This document shows positions 10,681-50,508 of a stretch of DNA of 64,000 bases, piece by piece; within the stretch, counting starts at the first letter, position 1; each line of letters opens with the position of its first letter. The notes beneath the pieces were generated by a model, which saw only the letters and a program-made list of their open reading frames with translations, did no database searches and was not told the DNA's origin. A program made the translations under genes and the position numbers. The stretch comes from Beroe forskalii (lineage: Eukaryota > Ctenophora > Nuda > Beroida > Beroidae): the NCBI GenBank assembly GCA_011033025.1, contig WFMF01000295.1, forward strand, positions 158,455-222,454, given 5' to 3'.

Positions 10681-11909
10681 TTTTCATTTACAGTAATTGT
10701 GAAAAGATACTGAGATCAGATTATGTAGTCTGCTTCCTGGCCCATCTGTTGCAAATTATTAAATTAAGGCATAGCTAGTGAAAGTGGTTAGCAGTAAAAT
10801 TTGGAAAGATGACACATTGGATAATTGATGAACTGGAAGAATGACATCTGTACAGTGGGCAGCTGCATTCACCAGATATTTATGCTGCATTCACAAACCA
10901 GATACTTACCTATGTTTTAACTTTTTAAACATTTTATATTTTTAATATAATTTCCTATTTTAATCATTTTTACTGTAGGATGTTTCATATTGTTTCAGAG
11001 GTTTTTTATCTAACTTAATTCTGATTATTACAAGTACCAAATTTTAGCGTTAATCAATGTAAATCGAGGTTTTCTATATTGGTATCAAGACTGTATAGTA
11101 TATTTTCCTTTTTGGGAACTTTGGGATTTGATTATGTTTCATTACGAGAGAGAGGTTGAAAATTGCCAAAGATTGACTATTATGTACTTTGTGAACGATT
11201 CCTCACAAGCCGTTATCAGTTATTCATAACCATGTATAATAGCAAATATAATAGTAAATAGTGATAGCTCAATAAATCCCATGCTGTCGGGATTTATTGA
11301 TTAACCTCTCGGAAGTACAGTCCAACATGAGGGAAAGTTCTTTTAACATGCAGGATGCCAGCACTCTTATCTACATTTTAATGCAGAGAACCAATTGTGT
11401 TCACTTAGTGTACCTGAGAGAGGTAGAGAGGGATTGCAATAATTTTCATTTTGTGACATCAACGGACAGCAATCTCGACTAGGCTTATACAGAATACATC
11501 CTATTTTGATGTCTTATATACCTCTTGTAGTTGAATTGTTATAGTTTTTTATTATTATAATCTAATTAAGTCATTAAATTGTACTGTGAATACAATGCCG
11601 TACCATGATTTGACTGTAATCAATTATCTTCCACCTTATCACTCAGTGATATCAAACAAAACGTGTCTTCTGATCATACATCGATGCGATTCATTTTGAA
11701 TGACCTATCGTTTCCTCCATTCATATATATTTTTCTTTATTCTATAAGTTCCAATCGTTCTTCTCACAGTGGAAATCCACTTTTGAGAAACGGACGACAC
11801 CTGCAAGTTCATATGTCTGCTTCTGGATCAAAAAGTGGCCGTCCGCTTTTGGGGTTCGAACTTCCTCCAGTATGCATGTTCTAACCCATTTAATACCCCT
11901 AGCTATAGG
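10681..11909. other. Intergenic region between the zinc-finger gene and RAD23
   Basis: AT-rich with no further exon recognised. It contains the AATAAATCCC/GGGATTTATT hairpin at 11271-11300. The frame at 11663-11884 overlaps the region before the RAD23 ATG and shows no conserved features. Confidence 0.5.
11271..11300. terminator. Hairpin carrying an AATAAA on each strand
   Basis: AATAAATCCC, an 8-base loop, then GGGATTTATT form an inverted repeat. AATAAA therefore occurs on both strands. On + it is the best poly(A) signal seen after the zinc-finger gene, though almost 600 bases from the stop. Confidence 0.4.
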
Positions 11910-14628
11910 ATGAAAGTCACGCTCAAAACGCTAAGTAGGGAAACGTTTGAAGTTGAGATCGATGAGAACCTCACGGTGTCAGATCTGAAGAAGAAGGTCG
12001 AGGAGGTGAAGGGGGCTGGATATGTTGCCGAGAACCTCAAACTTATATACGCAGGTGGGTTGTCTTTGATCTTAAAGTAGACACGGGTGATAGAATAGGT
12101 GGGAGGGTCAATTCCCCAACTGTTGGTGGATTTAGAAAATTCAAATGATGATTATAGGGGCCTAATTCCTTAATTTAGAAACCATACCAATCATTTTTTC
12201 GATCCATAATTTGTTCTGATGACTGATTTCTTATTTTTCAATGATGGGGTCAAAATGTTGAAATAGATTTAGAAATTGGGATAAATTTTCATATGCTCGG
12301 AGCCAATTTTGTTCTAATTTCAAAGAAACATCTGCGGATTCTGAGGATTTGTATAAGATTCGTATCAGCTGCCATTGCGCGGCTCAATTAGACTAAAAAC
12401 TGTTAGCATTTAGCATAATTTCTTGTGAAAAGCCAATTTAATTGGTCGAATGCGCGTCACGTACCGCGCGCGCGTAGCCTATTACCGAACGCGCGTTTGT
12501 AGAAATTATGCAAGATGTGGTTATTATCGTGAAAGTCATGTGCTCCGATTTCAACACAAGATGCCGGAAAAGAGACAGCCTCAGATGAATGATCACGCAT
12601 TTTACTCAATGATTTTAACATTATGACGTCGCTGCCTCGATTGTTAACGTCAAATTCTCACCGTTACAGGTAAAATACTGAGCGATGAGAAAACAATAAA
12701 GGAGTACGAAATCAGTGCCTTCATTGTTGTGATGGTGTCTAAGCCCAAGCCACCGACTAACCCTGAGGTAACACACTGCAATTATTAGAAATGTTTATTG
12801 AATCATGCTGTTTTTGATGGATTCATATTTCATTGAATATATTTGTTGGACAAATCGCCATACGGACATTAAACGACCGTTGTGCTGCTCGAACGGGCTC
12901 AGTAGTCCCCAACTATTAAAAAACGAAATTTTGCCACACGGTCTATTTCCCACTCCTCAGTCCTCGTTTGACCATTTCCTCCGATATTTGACCCTACTCC
13001 GCCCCTGAGCAGTCGACATCAGCGGCTGCAGCACCTGCTGCTCCAGCCCCCGCTCCTGCTCCAGTAGCCACCCAGCCACCTGCTGGCACCACACCAACTA
13101 CTCCAGCCACCCCTGCAGAGACCACGACCCCTGCAGCCCCGCCCCCCACCGCCACGCCCACCACCGCCCCCGCCGCCACTGCGGGCAGCGACAGTCTGTT
13201 CGTGTCAGGGCCGCAGTACGATGCTGTCATTGCGGACATGGAGAGCATGGGCTTCGAGAAGGCGGCGGTTAGTACTCTTACATTCATTCCAGTCGAACTG
13301 ACATGATTCTTCATATCATGTCAAGGGTGATGAGCCCTTCATCTCATCACGTCACAAGATCATCCTCCAATTCTTCTGCAGATTCAGAGAGCGATGGAAG
13401 CCAGTTACAACAACCCTCACCGAGCTATTGAGTACCTCTGCAACCCTGGCTCGATGCCCGCTGTCCGGCCTGCCCCACAAGCCACTCCCCCGGCTGCTGC
13501 CCCCGGCGGCGGCACCCCCACTGCCCCTCCCCCCGCTGCGACGCCCCCAGTGGACGTGGTCGCACCGCCTGCCGCCACCCCTCAGGCTGGGGCTGGCAAC
13601 CTGGACTTCCTCCGCAACCACGCGCAGGTAGGACCCCAAATATAGTCGGCCCTCGTCACCTACCGCGGTACATACTGTGTTGCATTTCAAACTGCACGTC
13701 TTTAACTCTTTTTACTCGAAAATTTTGTCCGCCTTGTGCGATAATATCGACGTTTTGAAATTTACTCTGTGTGAATCACACAGAGTAAATCACAGTGTGT
13801 GATTTTTGAATTTTGACGTGATACCAATCCTTTCATGTAATAAACCCCCCATTTCCTGCAGTTCCAGACTCTGAGGACCATGATTGAGAGAGATCCTGGT
13901 ATGCTGCAAAGTGTGCTTCAAGAACTCGGGCAAGCCAACCCAGAACTTCTTCAGGTATAATACAGCAGTTGTAGGAGTTGTATTGTCGTAGTTCTTTATG
14001 TGCGATTTCAATGATCCGACGAAACTCTACGTGATAGAAAAATTTTCAATAGCTGGGACAGTTCTACAGTTTTATTTGCGCGGCGTTAACTGTTAAGATA
14101 TATAATTATAAATATTTAACATGTCTGTACGCCGCGCAAACAAAACTGCAGTTCGAACTGCCACTGTACGCTTCATCCCGTCAATAAATTAAGTACCTTC
14201 CTCTCTATTGAATGAATCCTTCAGGCGATCCAGGAGAACCCGCAGCAGTTCATCAACCTGTTGGGAGAAGGAGGGGGCGGGGGTGCGGAACCCCCCGCAG
14301 CCGGGGGCGCCGCCCCACCTCCCGCCACCACTGTGCACATAACTCCCGAGGAGAAGGCCGCTATTGACAGGGTCAGTGGAGGAATTGCATCAATTTCTGT
14401 GATGCGTAATTTCTTGAATATCATTTAATGTTTGTCACCGAATAGCTTTAAACCATTCTCGTTTTGTTCTTGTGATCTGTCTCTTACAGTTGAATATCGT
14501 TTCAGATAAAGGAGCTCGGATACCCGGAACATCTCTGTATCCAGGCTTACTTTGCGTGCGACAAAAACGAGAACTTAGCAGCAGAGTTCCTATTTTCAGA
14601 GCCGCAAGGCGACGACAACAACTCATAA
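11910..14628 (+). CDS. RAD23: UV excision repair protein RAD23 (ubiquitin/proteasome shuttle), 7 exons
   Basis: Exons 11910-12054, 12670-12767, 13013-13267, 13382-13627, 13862-13954, 14225-14371 and 14506-14628 join in frame with GT-AG borders to 368 residues, close to human RAD23A (363). The order is classical: ubiquitin-like domain ([18 protein letters not shown]...LKLIYAGKIL), a Pro/Ala/Thr linker, UBA1 ([13 protein letters not shown]...RAIEYL), an XPC-binding segment ([20 protein letters not shown]...NPELLQ) and C-terminal UBA2 ([19 protein letters not shown]). Family role: delivers ubiquitinated proteins to the 26S proteasome and stabilises XPC in nucleotide-excision repair. Exons 3, 4 and 6 are very GC-rich compared with their AT-rich introns. 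The Gly-rich loop after INLLGEG is typical. The start is the first ATG that opens the ubiquitin-like fold. Confidence 0.95.
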
Positions 14629-16193
14629 ACACTCAATTCAAATCCGCTAATCCGCGTGTTTCTGGAAATTATATACTGGCGATCTGGCTGGGCGCGCCAA
14701 TCGCAACACAATACTTAATTTGGTCTCGCGGAGTTGTAGTGAAACTTTAAATTACAGACTTGAATTTTCAAATAATTTCATATAGACACCTGATGATCAA
14801 AACCTTTAAATAATAACAATATTAATGATATTAGAGGGCTAATAACACAGTTTAAGATTTCTATGTGGAGCTTATCGTATTTGTGAATATTATCTAACTA
14901 TGGATATGAGTTATACAATATACAACCGTTTCCAAGTGATACTGTTCAAGATATTGAACAGAATGTTGTTGAGTAACAATAATTTCATTAATAGAACTTT
15001 TCTCGAAAATAAGTGGTGATTGATTTTCTCAGTGTTTACTGTTTGATCATTGATCATTTCTGTATCTATTTTTCAGCGGGCAGTATTCATTTTAAAAGTT
15101 TATAGCTCTTTTCGCATTGAAGATTTTGTACAATCCGAGAGTAGCATATAAAAGCTTTTTTTTCATCAATATAAATAACCTTTCCATTATCTGTTACTTT
15201 TGATTGATCACTTGATGTGGCATAATACCCATATGTCAATGTGCTCAAATGGACGATCAAATGAGGGATTGATAAAGACGCACAAATTGGTTTGTGCGTT
15301 TACTTTCTATAGAAGTAGAATTTCTATGTTCGACGAAAGTAGACGCGCGAACGGCGAAATTGCACGTCTTCATCCATCCCTTCTTTTATTGATCCGTCTA
15401 CCAACATATGCGTACTAGACACGCTATTGATTCCTGCATTTCACGCTGATCGGTATCTAAACCAATTTCTCGATTCTCCTGCTGGTGATATTATATCAGG
15501 TTGAAAATTATTGCAAAATCATGTCTATAAACAACAATTTTCACAACTATACGTTCGTGTTTTAATATCGATTTAATTTAACAGTTGAAGGATGCAAATT
15601 GCAAGTTGGCGATTTCAATCTATATCAAAATAAAATGGTTTCCCAGCACACCCAACGGTAATTAGGCGAACATCCGCTCTTACTTTTTTAAGCCAAATTT
15701 AGAATTTTCCGGGTTTTATGAAAATTATTCAATGAAACAGGAATAAAGTGGTGGATTATCGTAATCAGCATTTTTTCGTTATATACACTATTCACAATAA
15801 AACTGATATTGATAAATCTCAAGCTTACAGATCCAGGGTTTCTTTGACCTCGGTCAGACGTTGCCTGGCCCATTATTTTAAATTTAAATCCTTTCAAATA
15901 AGGCCAGATGTTTTATAGTGCTACGGAATGGTGCGGTATACGGATTCTGACTGCGAGTTGGAGATCGTGCTAAGGGTTGTAAGGGACAGACAACGTCTGG
16001 CAAGTGTTTCAATGGACAAACAATGTAATCTTTTCCTCTTATTCTTCCATTGTGCAACACAGCTACTTGCCTTGTCAATTGCAATTTTATGAGTCAATGC
16101 GTGTCGATAGCTGCACAGAATTACAAGGAATGATTGAAACAAACTTAAGGAAAAGCGTGCCAATGTCAGCGCTCTAGAGAGGAGAGCTCTGCA
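14629..16193. other. Convergent intergenic region, RAD23 (+) and PRKX (-)
   Basis: The two genes end facing each other 1.56 kb apart. The sequence is AT-rich and I recognise no gene, repeat or RNA in it. Confidence 0.4.
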
Positions 16194-46012
<29,819 letters not shown>

Positions 46013-47249
46013 CTCTTTCTGATAAAGAAACCAACATTTAGGTACAGCAAGTAAATTTGTAAGAAAGGTGTTACCTTATTGGCCTTTATTTAACATGCCC
46101 TAAAGGACAAAAACGACTTTTAGATTTTGTCCAAAGGGCTGGTTAAAGTGGGCAGAACAAATTAAAGGTCAGTTAATTGTGACTGGGCCTATATAGAGTT
46201 CAATTCACTGGAACATCTTTATAAACACAACAATGACCTAAATTATGATGTTAGAACCGGATTTGGGTCTTTTGATGCAAATTGTTTAGTATTAATGGGG
46301 TTTAGTGGTAATTTCAAAGCATAAGCTCAAAAGATCCTTGATCTGGCAACCACTAATAACTACCAAAACTTTTCTGAGGCTCCACTCTGAGACCCCTGTC
46401 TGAGCCAATGTCTTATCTATAGATAAAACATTGGCTTTATCTATAAAGGTGCATGGGTACACCACAAACATAACAAAATACTCCATATCGATTTTATAAT
46501 TCAATGATTGACATCAGAGGTGGAAGAGACTAAACTGTGAATCATCAGCTCTGTTACCCTACAGTTTAAAGGTTTCCCTGTCATCTGCGATATTGATGTC
46601 CCATCAGCAGGTGGCAAAAGGAAACAGAGGAGTATCAGCCCACTATACCCCCTCACAACTTACAACTGCAAGACTGGGCCACCCAGCTACCCAGGACTCC
46701 AAAATCCTGAGCATCACAGTTTAGGGTGGAAGGAGAGGAAAGAGAAAAGTTCAGTAGAGGTAAAAGATCAATGAGTGCTTAAATCATGGGAGAAATCTAA
46801 TATATTAAGCTATCAAAACCTGAAAGTGAAAGTTAGAATTTATGGGAGGTTGCAGGCAACTACCTGTCCAGCCCCATATTCAGTCCCATGCTAATCATAA
46901 AATGAGTTGAGCTCGAGGTCAGCAACAAGCTGCACAACAAGCAAGAACAGAATGTGAAGAACCTCACAGGCAAATATCTCAACAAATTGATCTAATTACC
47001 TAAAGGGATAATGTTGGTGTTCAAGTACAGAATTGGAGAAAAGAATTGCAGATTGATGTCTTGAAGAAAGATTTCTTTTTAATTCAAATATGCTTCAATC
47101 CTGATTTTCAGGAGAAGCATCTCTCAAGATGGAGTATTGGATCAGGGAGCATGCCACTCGTATTAATTTTATTAATGTGCAACGTAAAAGATCATAAATA
47201 ACCCAGATCTGTACTAAATGTGTTGTCCTACGTTGTAGGGACACATAGC

Positions 47250-47625
47250 ATGTGGCAATAAATGTGTTGCTTAATTTCTTGGTGCTTGGAGTTCAAACAA
47301 AGACCAAAGAGCAAGTTTCAGTTCCATTCAGGCAGGTGGTTAGTGCACTTGACGGTGCTATACCCTGGTACCAGGGGGTGACTGCTGGGGGCCTACCTCA
47401 TAAAACCTCTCACAATTTAAACACCCCCAAAGCTGAGGTAAGTATTAAACTGAAGATGCTTAAGCACACCACTCATCTTGGTGTGACTCACTTGGATCCT
47501 ACTGCTCTCCACATTGTATTACCTAAAGGGATCATGTTGCAGGTGTTCAAATACGGAGTTGGAGAAAAGTCTTGCAGATTGATGTCTTGAAGAAAGATTT
47601 CTTTTTAATTCAAATAAAATTATAC
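47250..47625 (+). repeat. Dispersed repeat, inverted relative of 4150-4500
   Basis: Shares in reverse orientation the phrases CTTGGTGCTTGGAGT, ACCCTGGTACCAGGGGGTGA, CACACCACTCATCTTGGTGT and TGATGTCTTGAAGAAAGATT with the 4.2-4.5 kb region. A partial direct copy is at about 46990-47100. The 112-codon frame across it is repeat-derived. Confidence 0.6.
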
Positions 47626-47819
47626 TGCTATCTAAAATGTCATATTTTTGAAAAATTAATTAGCTATTCCTATTAAGGCAGCGTTTAATAATGCTATAAT
47701 GTCTATTAGATCGGAGTTATCTTGCCTGGTGATACCACTACCAGGCCTGCTGACGCAGCCGCGAAGCGGCTGCACGTCAGCAGGCTGATCATGATTGAGC
47801 AGTGCACAGGGCGAGCGCG

Positions 47820-47960
47820 TCGCTTTGCTAAATACGTATATCCCTGTGTGGCTCGCGCGTTGCCCTCGCGGCGTTACGTTGCGCCGCGCGCGCGAGGGTA
47901 GGGTAACATCCTACGATGTCGTATCGACACCCCTGGTTAGGGGAACACTATGCGGGCTTC
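47820..47960. repeat. GC-rich dispersed element, copy left of the 251 bp MITE
   Basis: Begins TTTGCTAAATACGTATATCC, is packed with CGCGCG, and ends near TATGCGGGCTTCC. Same family as 2407-2990. Confidence 0.6.
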
Positions 47961-47986
47961 CAGAATTTTGATTTATTCAGAATTAA

Positions 47987-48237
47987 GGTATCTCTCCCAT
48001 ATAAACGGCTCTGAGTGACGTCACAGATCTAAACGTCAATTTTTCTGTATCCTAAACCTTACCATAGCCCTAACCAAAACCCTAACCATAATCCTAACCC
48101 TAACCCTAACAAATCCTGACCCTAATCCTGACCCTAACCCTAGTCCTTAAAGCGCTAGGTGCGCTTAATTATATTTTTCTGAGTGACGTCATTGTCATAG
48201 ATAATGAAGGAGCTCCCGTTTATATGGGAGACGTACC
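47987..48237. mobile_element. 251 bp MITE with 8 bp target duplication and internal telomere-like repeats
   Basis: The left end GGTATCTCTCCCATATAAAC and right end GTTTATATGGGAGACGTACC are inverted repeats with two mismatches over 22 bases. AGAATTAA stands perfectly duplicated at 47979-47986 and 48238-48245. The interior (about 48050-48145) is a degenerate CCCTAA array with variants such as CCCTAACCAAAA. TGACGTCA-like sites lie just inside each arm. An 8 bp duplication suits hAT-, P- or Merlin-like transposases. Confidence 0.85.
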
Positions 48238-48309
48238 AGAATTAACTTTGATAATTCAGATTTTTGACATTGAGTCAAATAGATATAATAAAGTTGATTT
48301 TGTCACCAT

Positions 48310-48470
48310 ATGCATAATGGTTCCTAAGCCCGCATAGGTGTGCGTACGCGCGCCGCACTACCCTACGGGACCCTGAGGAAGCGCGCCCTACGCTACCCTA
48401 CGGGATCGGACCCTGAGGAAGCGCGCCGCGCAACGCAGACAGGGATATACGTGTTTAGCAAGCATAATGG
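48310..48470. repeat. GC-rich dispersed element, inverted copy right of the MITE
   Basis: Reads CTAAGCCCGCATAGGTGTGC through two repeats of CCCTACGGGA...CCTGAGGAAGCGCGCC to AGGGATATACGTGTTTAGC. It is the inverted counterpart of 2407-2490 and of 47820-47960. Confidence 0.65.
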
Positions 48471-49631
48471 AGAAAACGGGCCTATAAATGATGACCCAAA
48501 CGATTTTGAATGAAACTTCTTATTTTCAGTCGTCGGTAATGTTATTTCAGCTTGCGGACGTTTGTGGACAAGGGGGGGTGGAGGGTCTAAAAGTAGCCAA
48601 AGTTTTGCGGACATCCTTTACGGAGAGGGCCCCTTAAGTTTATGGATGGCCCCTATATAAAAAATTATTGACGCGAATTTGCCATTGCCATCAGCTTTTT
48701 ATTTTTAGTGATTAAAATTGATAGAACATATATGATTATGAAGAACAGAGTCAAATATACCAGTCTAGTTCAACAAGTTTTTATCTTAATTTAATTTTAT
48801 GCTGTGAATCTTTGACTTATCAAAAATCAAAATGGAATTATCAAGTGCAGTGTAATCTGATGTAATTAACAAAAATGTTTGTCATGAAATTAACTATAAA
48901 AAGTTTGATGGTACGAGTCATACTATTACTAAGGAATTCATAATCATATTTCATCAGACATGTGAATTTAACTTAAACTTTAAGTTGATTTCTAACGAAT
49001 ATTAAATCATAAGAATCCGATATCAAAGAATTCATAGAATTAGAATCCATTAATTAAGAATCCATATTCTCAGAAATCGAAGAAAACCTTATCCGTTATC
49101 AAGAATGAGCCAGTAAAGACTTCCTCATGTGGTTATTAAAGAGACACATTATAATTCAGAGCGTTGCAACAGATAGTTTTAGGGCACTGGCTTTAGCAAC
49201 ACCCCAGCAGGTCAGGGAAAATAAAAGTATAGCTTCGGTCAATCCATCATTTAAATAAGGTGTAGTAGTGTTCGAAAACATCCAATTCCGATCAGAGCCG
49301 CAACTGATAGTGTTGAGAAGAAAGAAGGGTCAACTTGCAATCATTTCATATCACTCGACATGTCGCCTCTTTCGTATATCTGAAAGTGAAACGTCTGTAA
49401 TTATTTCATAACTTTTCTGAGCAAAATCAATTATCAAACCCTACGACAATCAAGCGATCTGCACACATATGTGTTATAGCAGAGTAATAAAAACAAGCGA
49501 CAAAATGAAAATATGGTTCGATTGAAAATAGGTCTTTCAAATTCCCTGGATAATATCGACTTAAAACAATAAAACATGTGCGATCAAAAATATATACCTC
49601 AAAAATACAGATAGATACTTTATCATAAGAA

Positions 49632-50508
49632 CTATATGTTCTGTAAGGTTAATGGATTCGTACCAACCTGGATGTATGACTCTGATAAGGTTATCATTTC
49701 TGGTTGGAGTTTTGTAACGTGTAAATCCTGCACGTCAAACCACTGACCAGCGCTGAAAGTGAAGTTAGCTGTAGTTAGGTAATTTATTATTGGAAGGTGA
49801 GGCATTCTAAGTTTTAGTAGGTGGCTAAGTTCATAATTTGGTCACATTTAGTGAACGTTAAAAAATTATAAGCCCTAACAACTTTTTCAATTTGTTAGTG
49901 GCAAAAGTTGAGGAGACTATTTTGATGTTGAAGTGTGAAAATCTCAGGAATTCAGGGAAAATTGGCACATTGGGGTTTAAAAGGGGCCCTGTCCTAAACT
50001 TTTAAACTTGTATGTGTATAGGTCGAAAGCAACAGGAAGGAATTGTAGAAGGAACCGAGCTTCCCCGAAGCCCCAGTTGGGATGGTTTTCCCAAAAGGAA
50101 CTTTACCATTAACTTTTCGCCTTATTTCTTGAACATTGAAACCATAATAATATGCAATTGCCAAGTCATGAAGGGTCTTCGTTGAGCCTACATGATATCA
50201 TTTTTACCAATCTTTCTGTCGGAGTTTTCGACCTGTTGCTTTCGATCTATGAGCACACATACCACTATACCAGGTACCTGACAAGGTGAAGGTGGGTTGA
50301 GTAAGTGATTTACCTGACAAGGTGAAGGTGGGTTGAGTAGGTTCCCCCGTCCGGGGGTCCATCGTGGCAGATGTTGCTCAGCAAGTTGTACTCCGTGTTG
50401 GGGTACTGGTCCGATACCCGGGTCTCTATGTACTCGGCCATGTCGAATGAGATGGGGAAGTTGACGATAGTCGGGTTCTTCTCCACGAAAAACCGGTTTT
50501 CTGTGAAT
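49632..50508 (-). CDS. USP39: USP39 / SNUT2 (tri-snRNP-associated ubiquitin-hydrolase-like protein), C-terminal exons only
   Basis: Exon 50508-50314 encodes FTENRFFVEKNPTIVNFPIS...NICHDG and matches FTKNNFFVEKNPTIVNFPIT of human USP39. It splices (AG|C, Ser) to 49752, encoding AGQWFDVQDLHVTKLQPEM and ITLSESYIQ (human ...ITLSEAYIQ). The frame then either runs to TAG at 49632-49634 or splices at CAG|GTTGGT (49668) to a small last exon I could not find. Family role: a catalytically inactive USP needed for U4/U6.U5 tri-snRNP integrity and splicing in the nucleus. About 450 N-terminal residues (zf-UBP and most of the USP fold) are not recognisable upstream. They are either spread over distant exons beyond the MARCH gene, or this is a fragment. 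The exon end and donor are tandemly duplicated. Confidence 0.8.
50276..50338. repeat. 36 bp direct duplication of a USP39 exon end and donor site
   Basis: ACCTGACAAGGTGAAGGTGG followed by GTTGAGTA occurs at 50276 and 50312. On the minus strand each copy ends CTTGTCAG|GTA, so two donors lie 36 bases apart. The first (GTAAAT) fits the reading frame. The second would read through AGG TAA, a stop. Confidence 0.85.

Larger units (their letters stand above)
46013..49631. other. Intergenic region between USP39 and PRKX
   Basis: Holds dispersed repeats at 46990-47100 and 47250-47625 (the latter in inverted relation to about 4150-4500), GC-rich elements at about 47820-47960 and 48310-48470, and the 251 bp element at 47987-48237. 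No exon was identified. Further upstream PRKX sequence could lie here unseen. Confidence 0.5.

Noticed and set aside
12994-13314. Ala/Gly/Val-rich minus-strand frame opposite RAD23
   Set aside because: Antisense shadow of the Pro/Ala-rich RAD23 exon 3.
14472-14750. 92-codon + frame over the RAD23 last exon
   Set aside because: Wrong frame: the acceptor at 14505 and UBA2 homology fix the true frame, which ends at 14628.
47252-47590. 112-codon frame
   Set aside because: Falls entirely in a dispersed repeat that also occurs inverted at about 4150-4500 with a broken frame.
48050-48145. True chromosome end or chromosome-fusion scar
   Set aside because: The CCCTAA tract is short, degenerate and enclosed by the inverted ends of a 251 bp mobile element with a target duplication.
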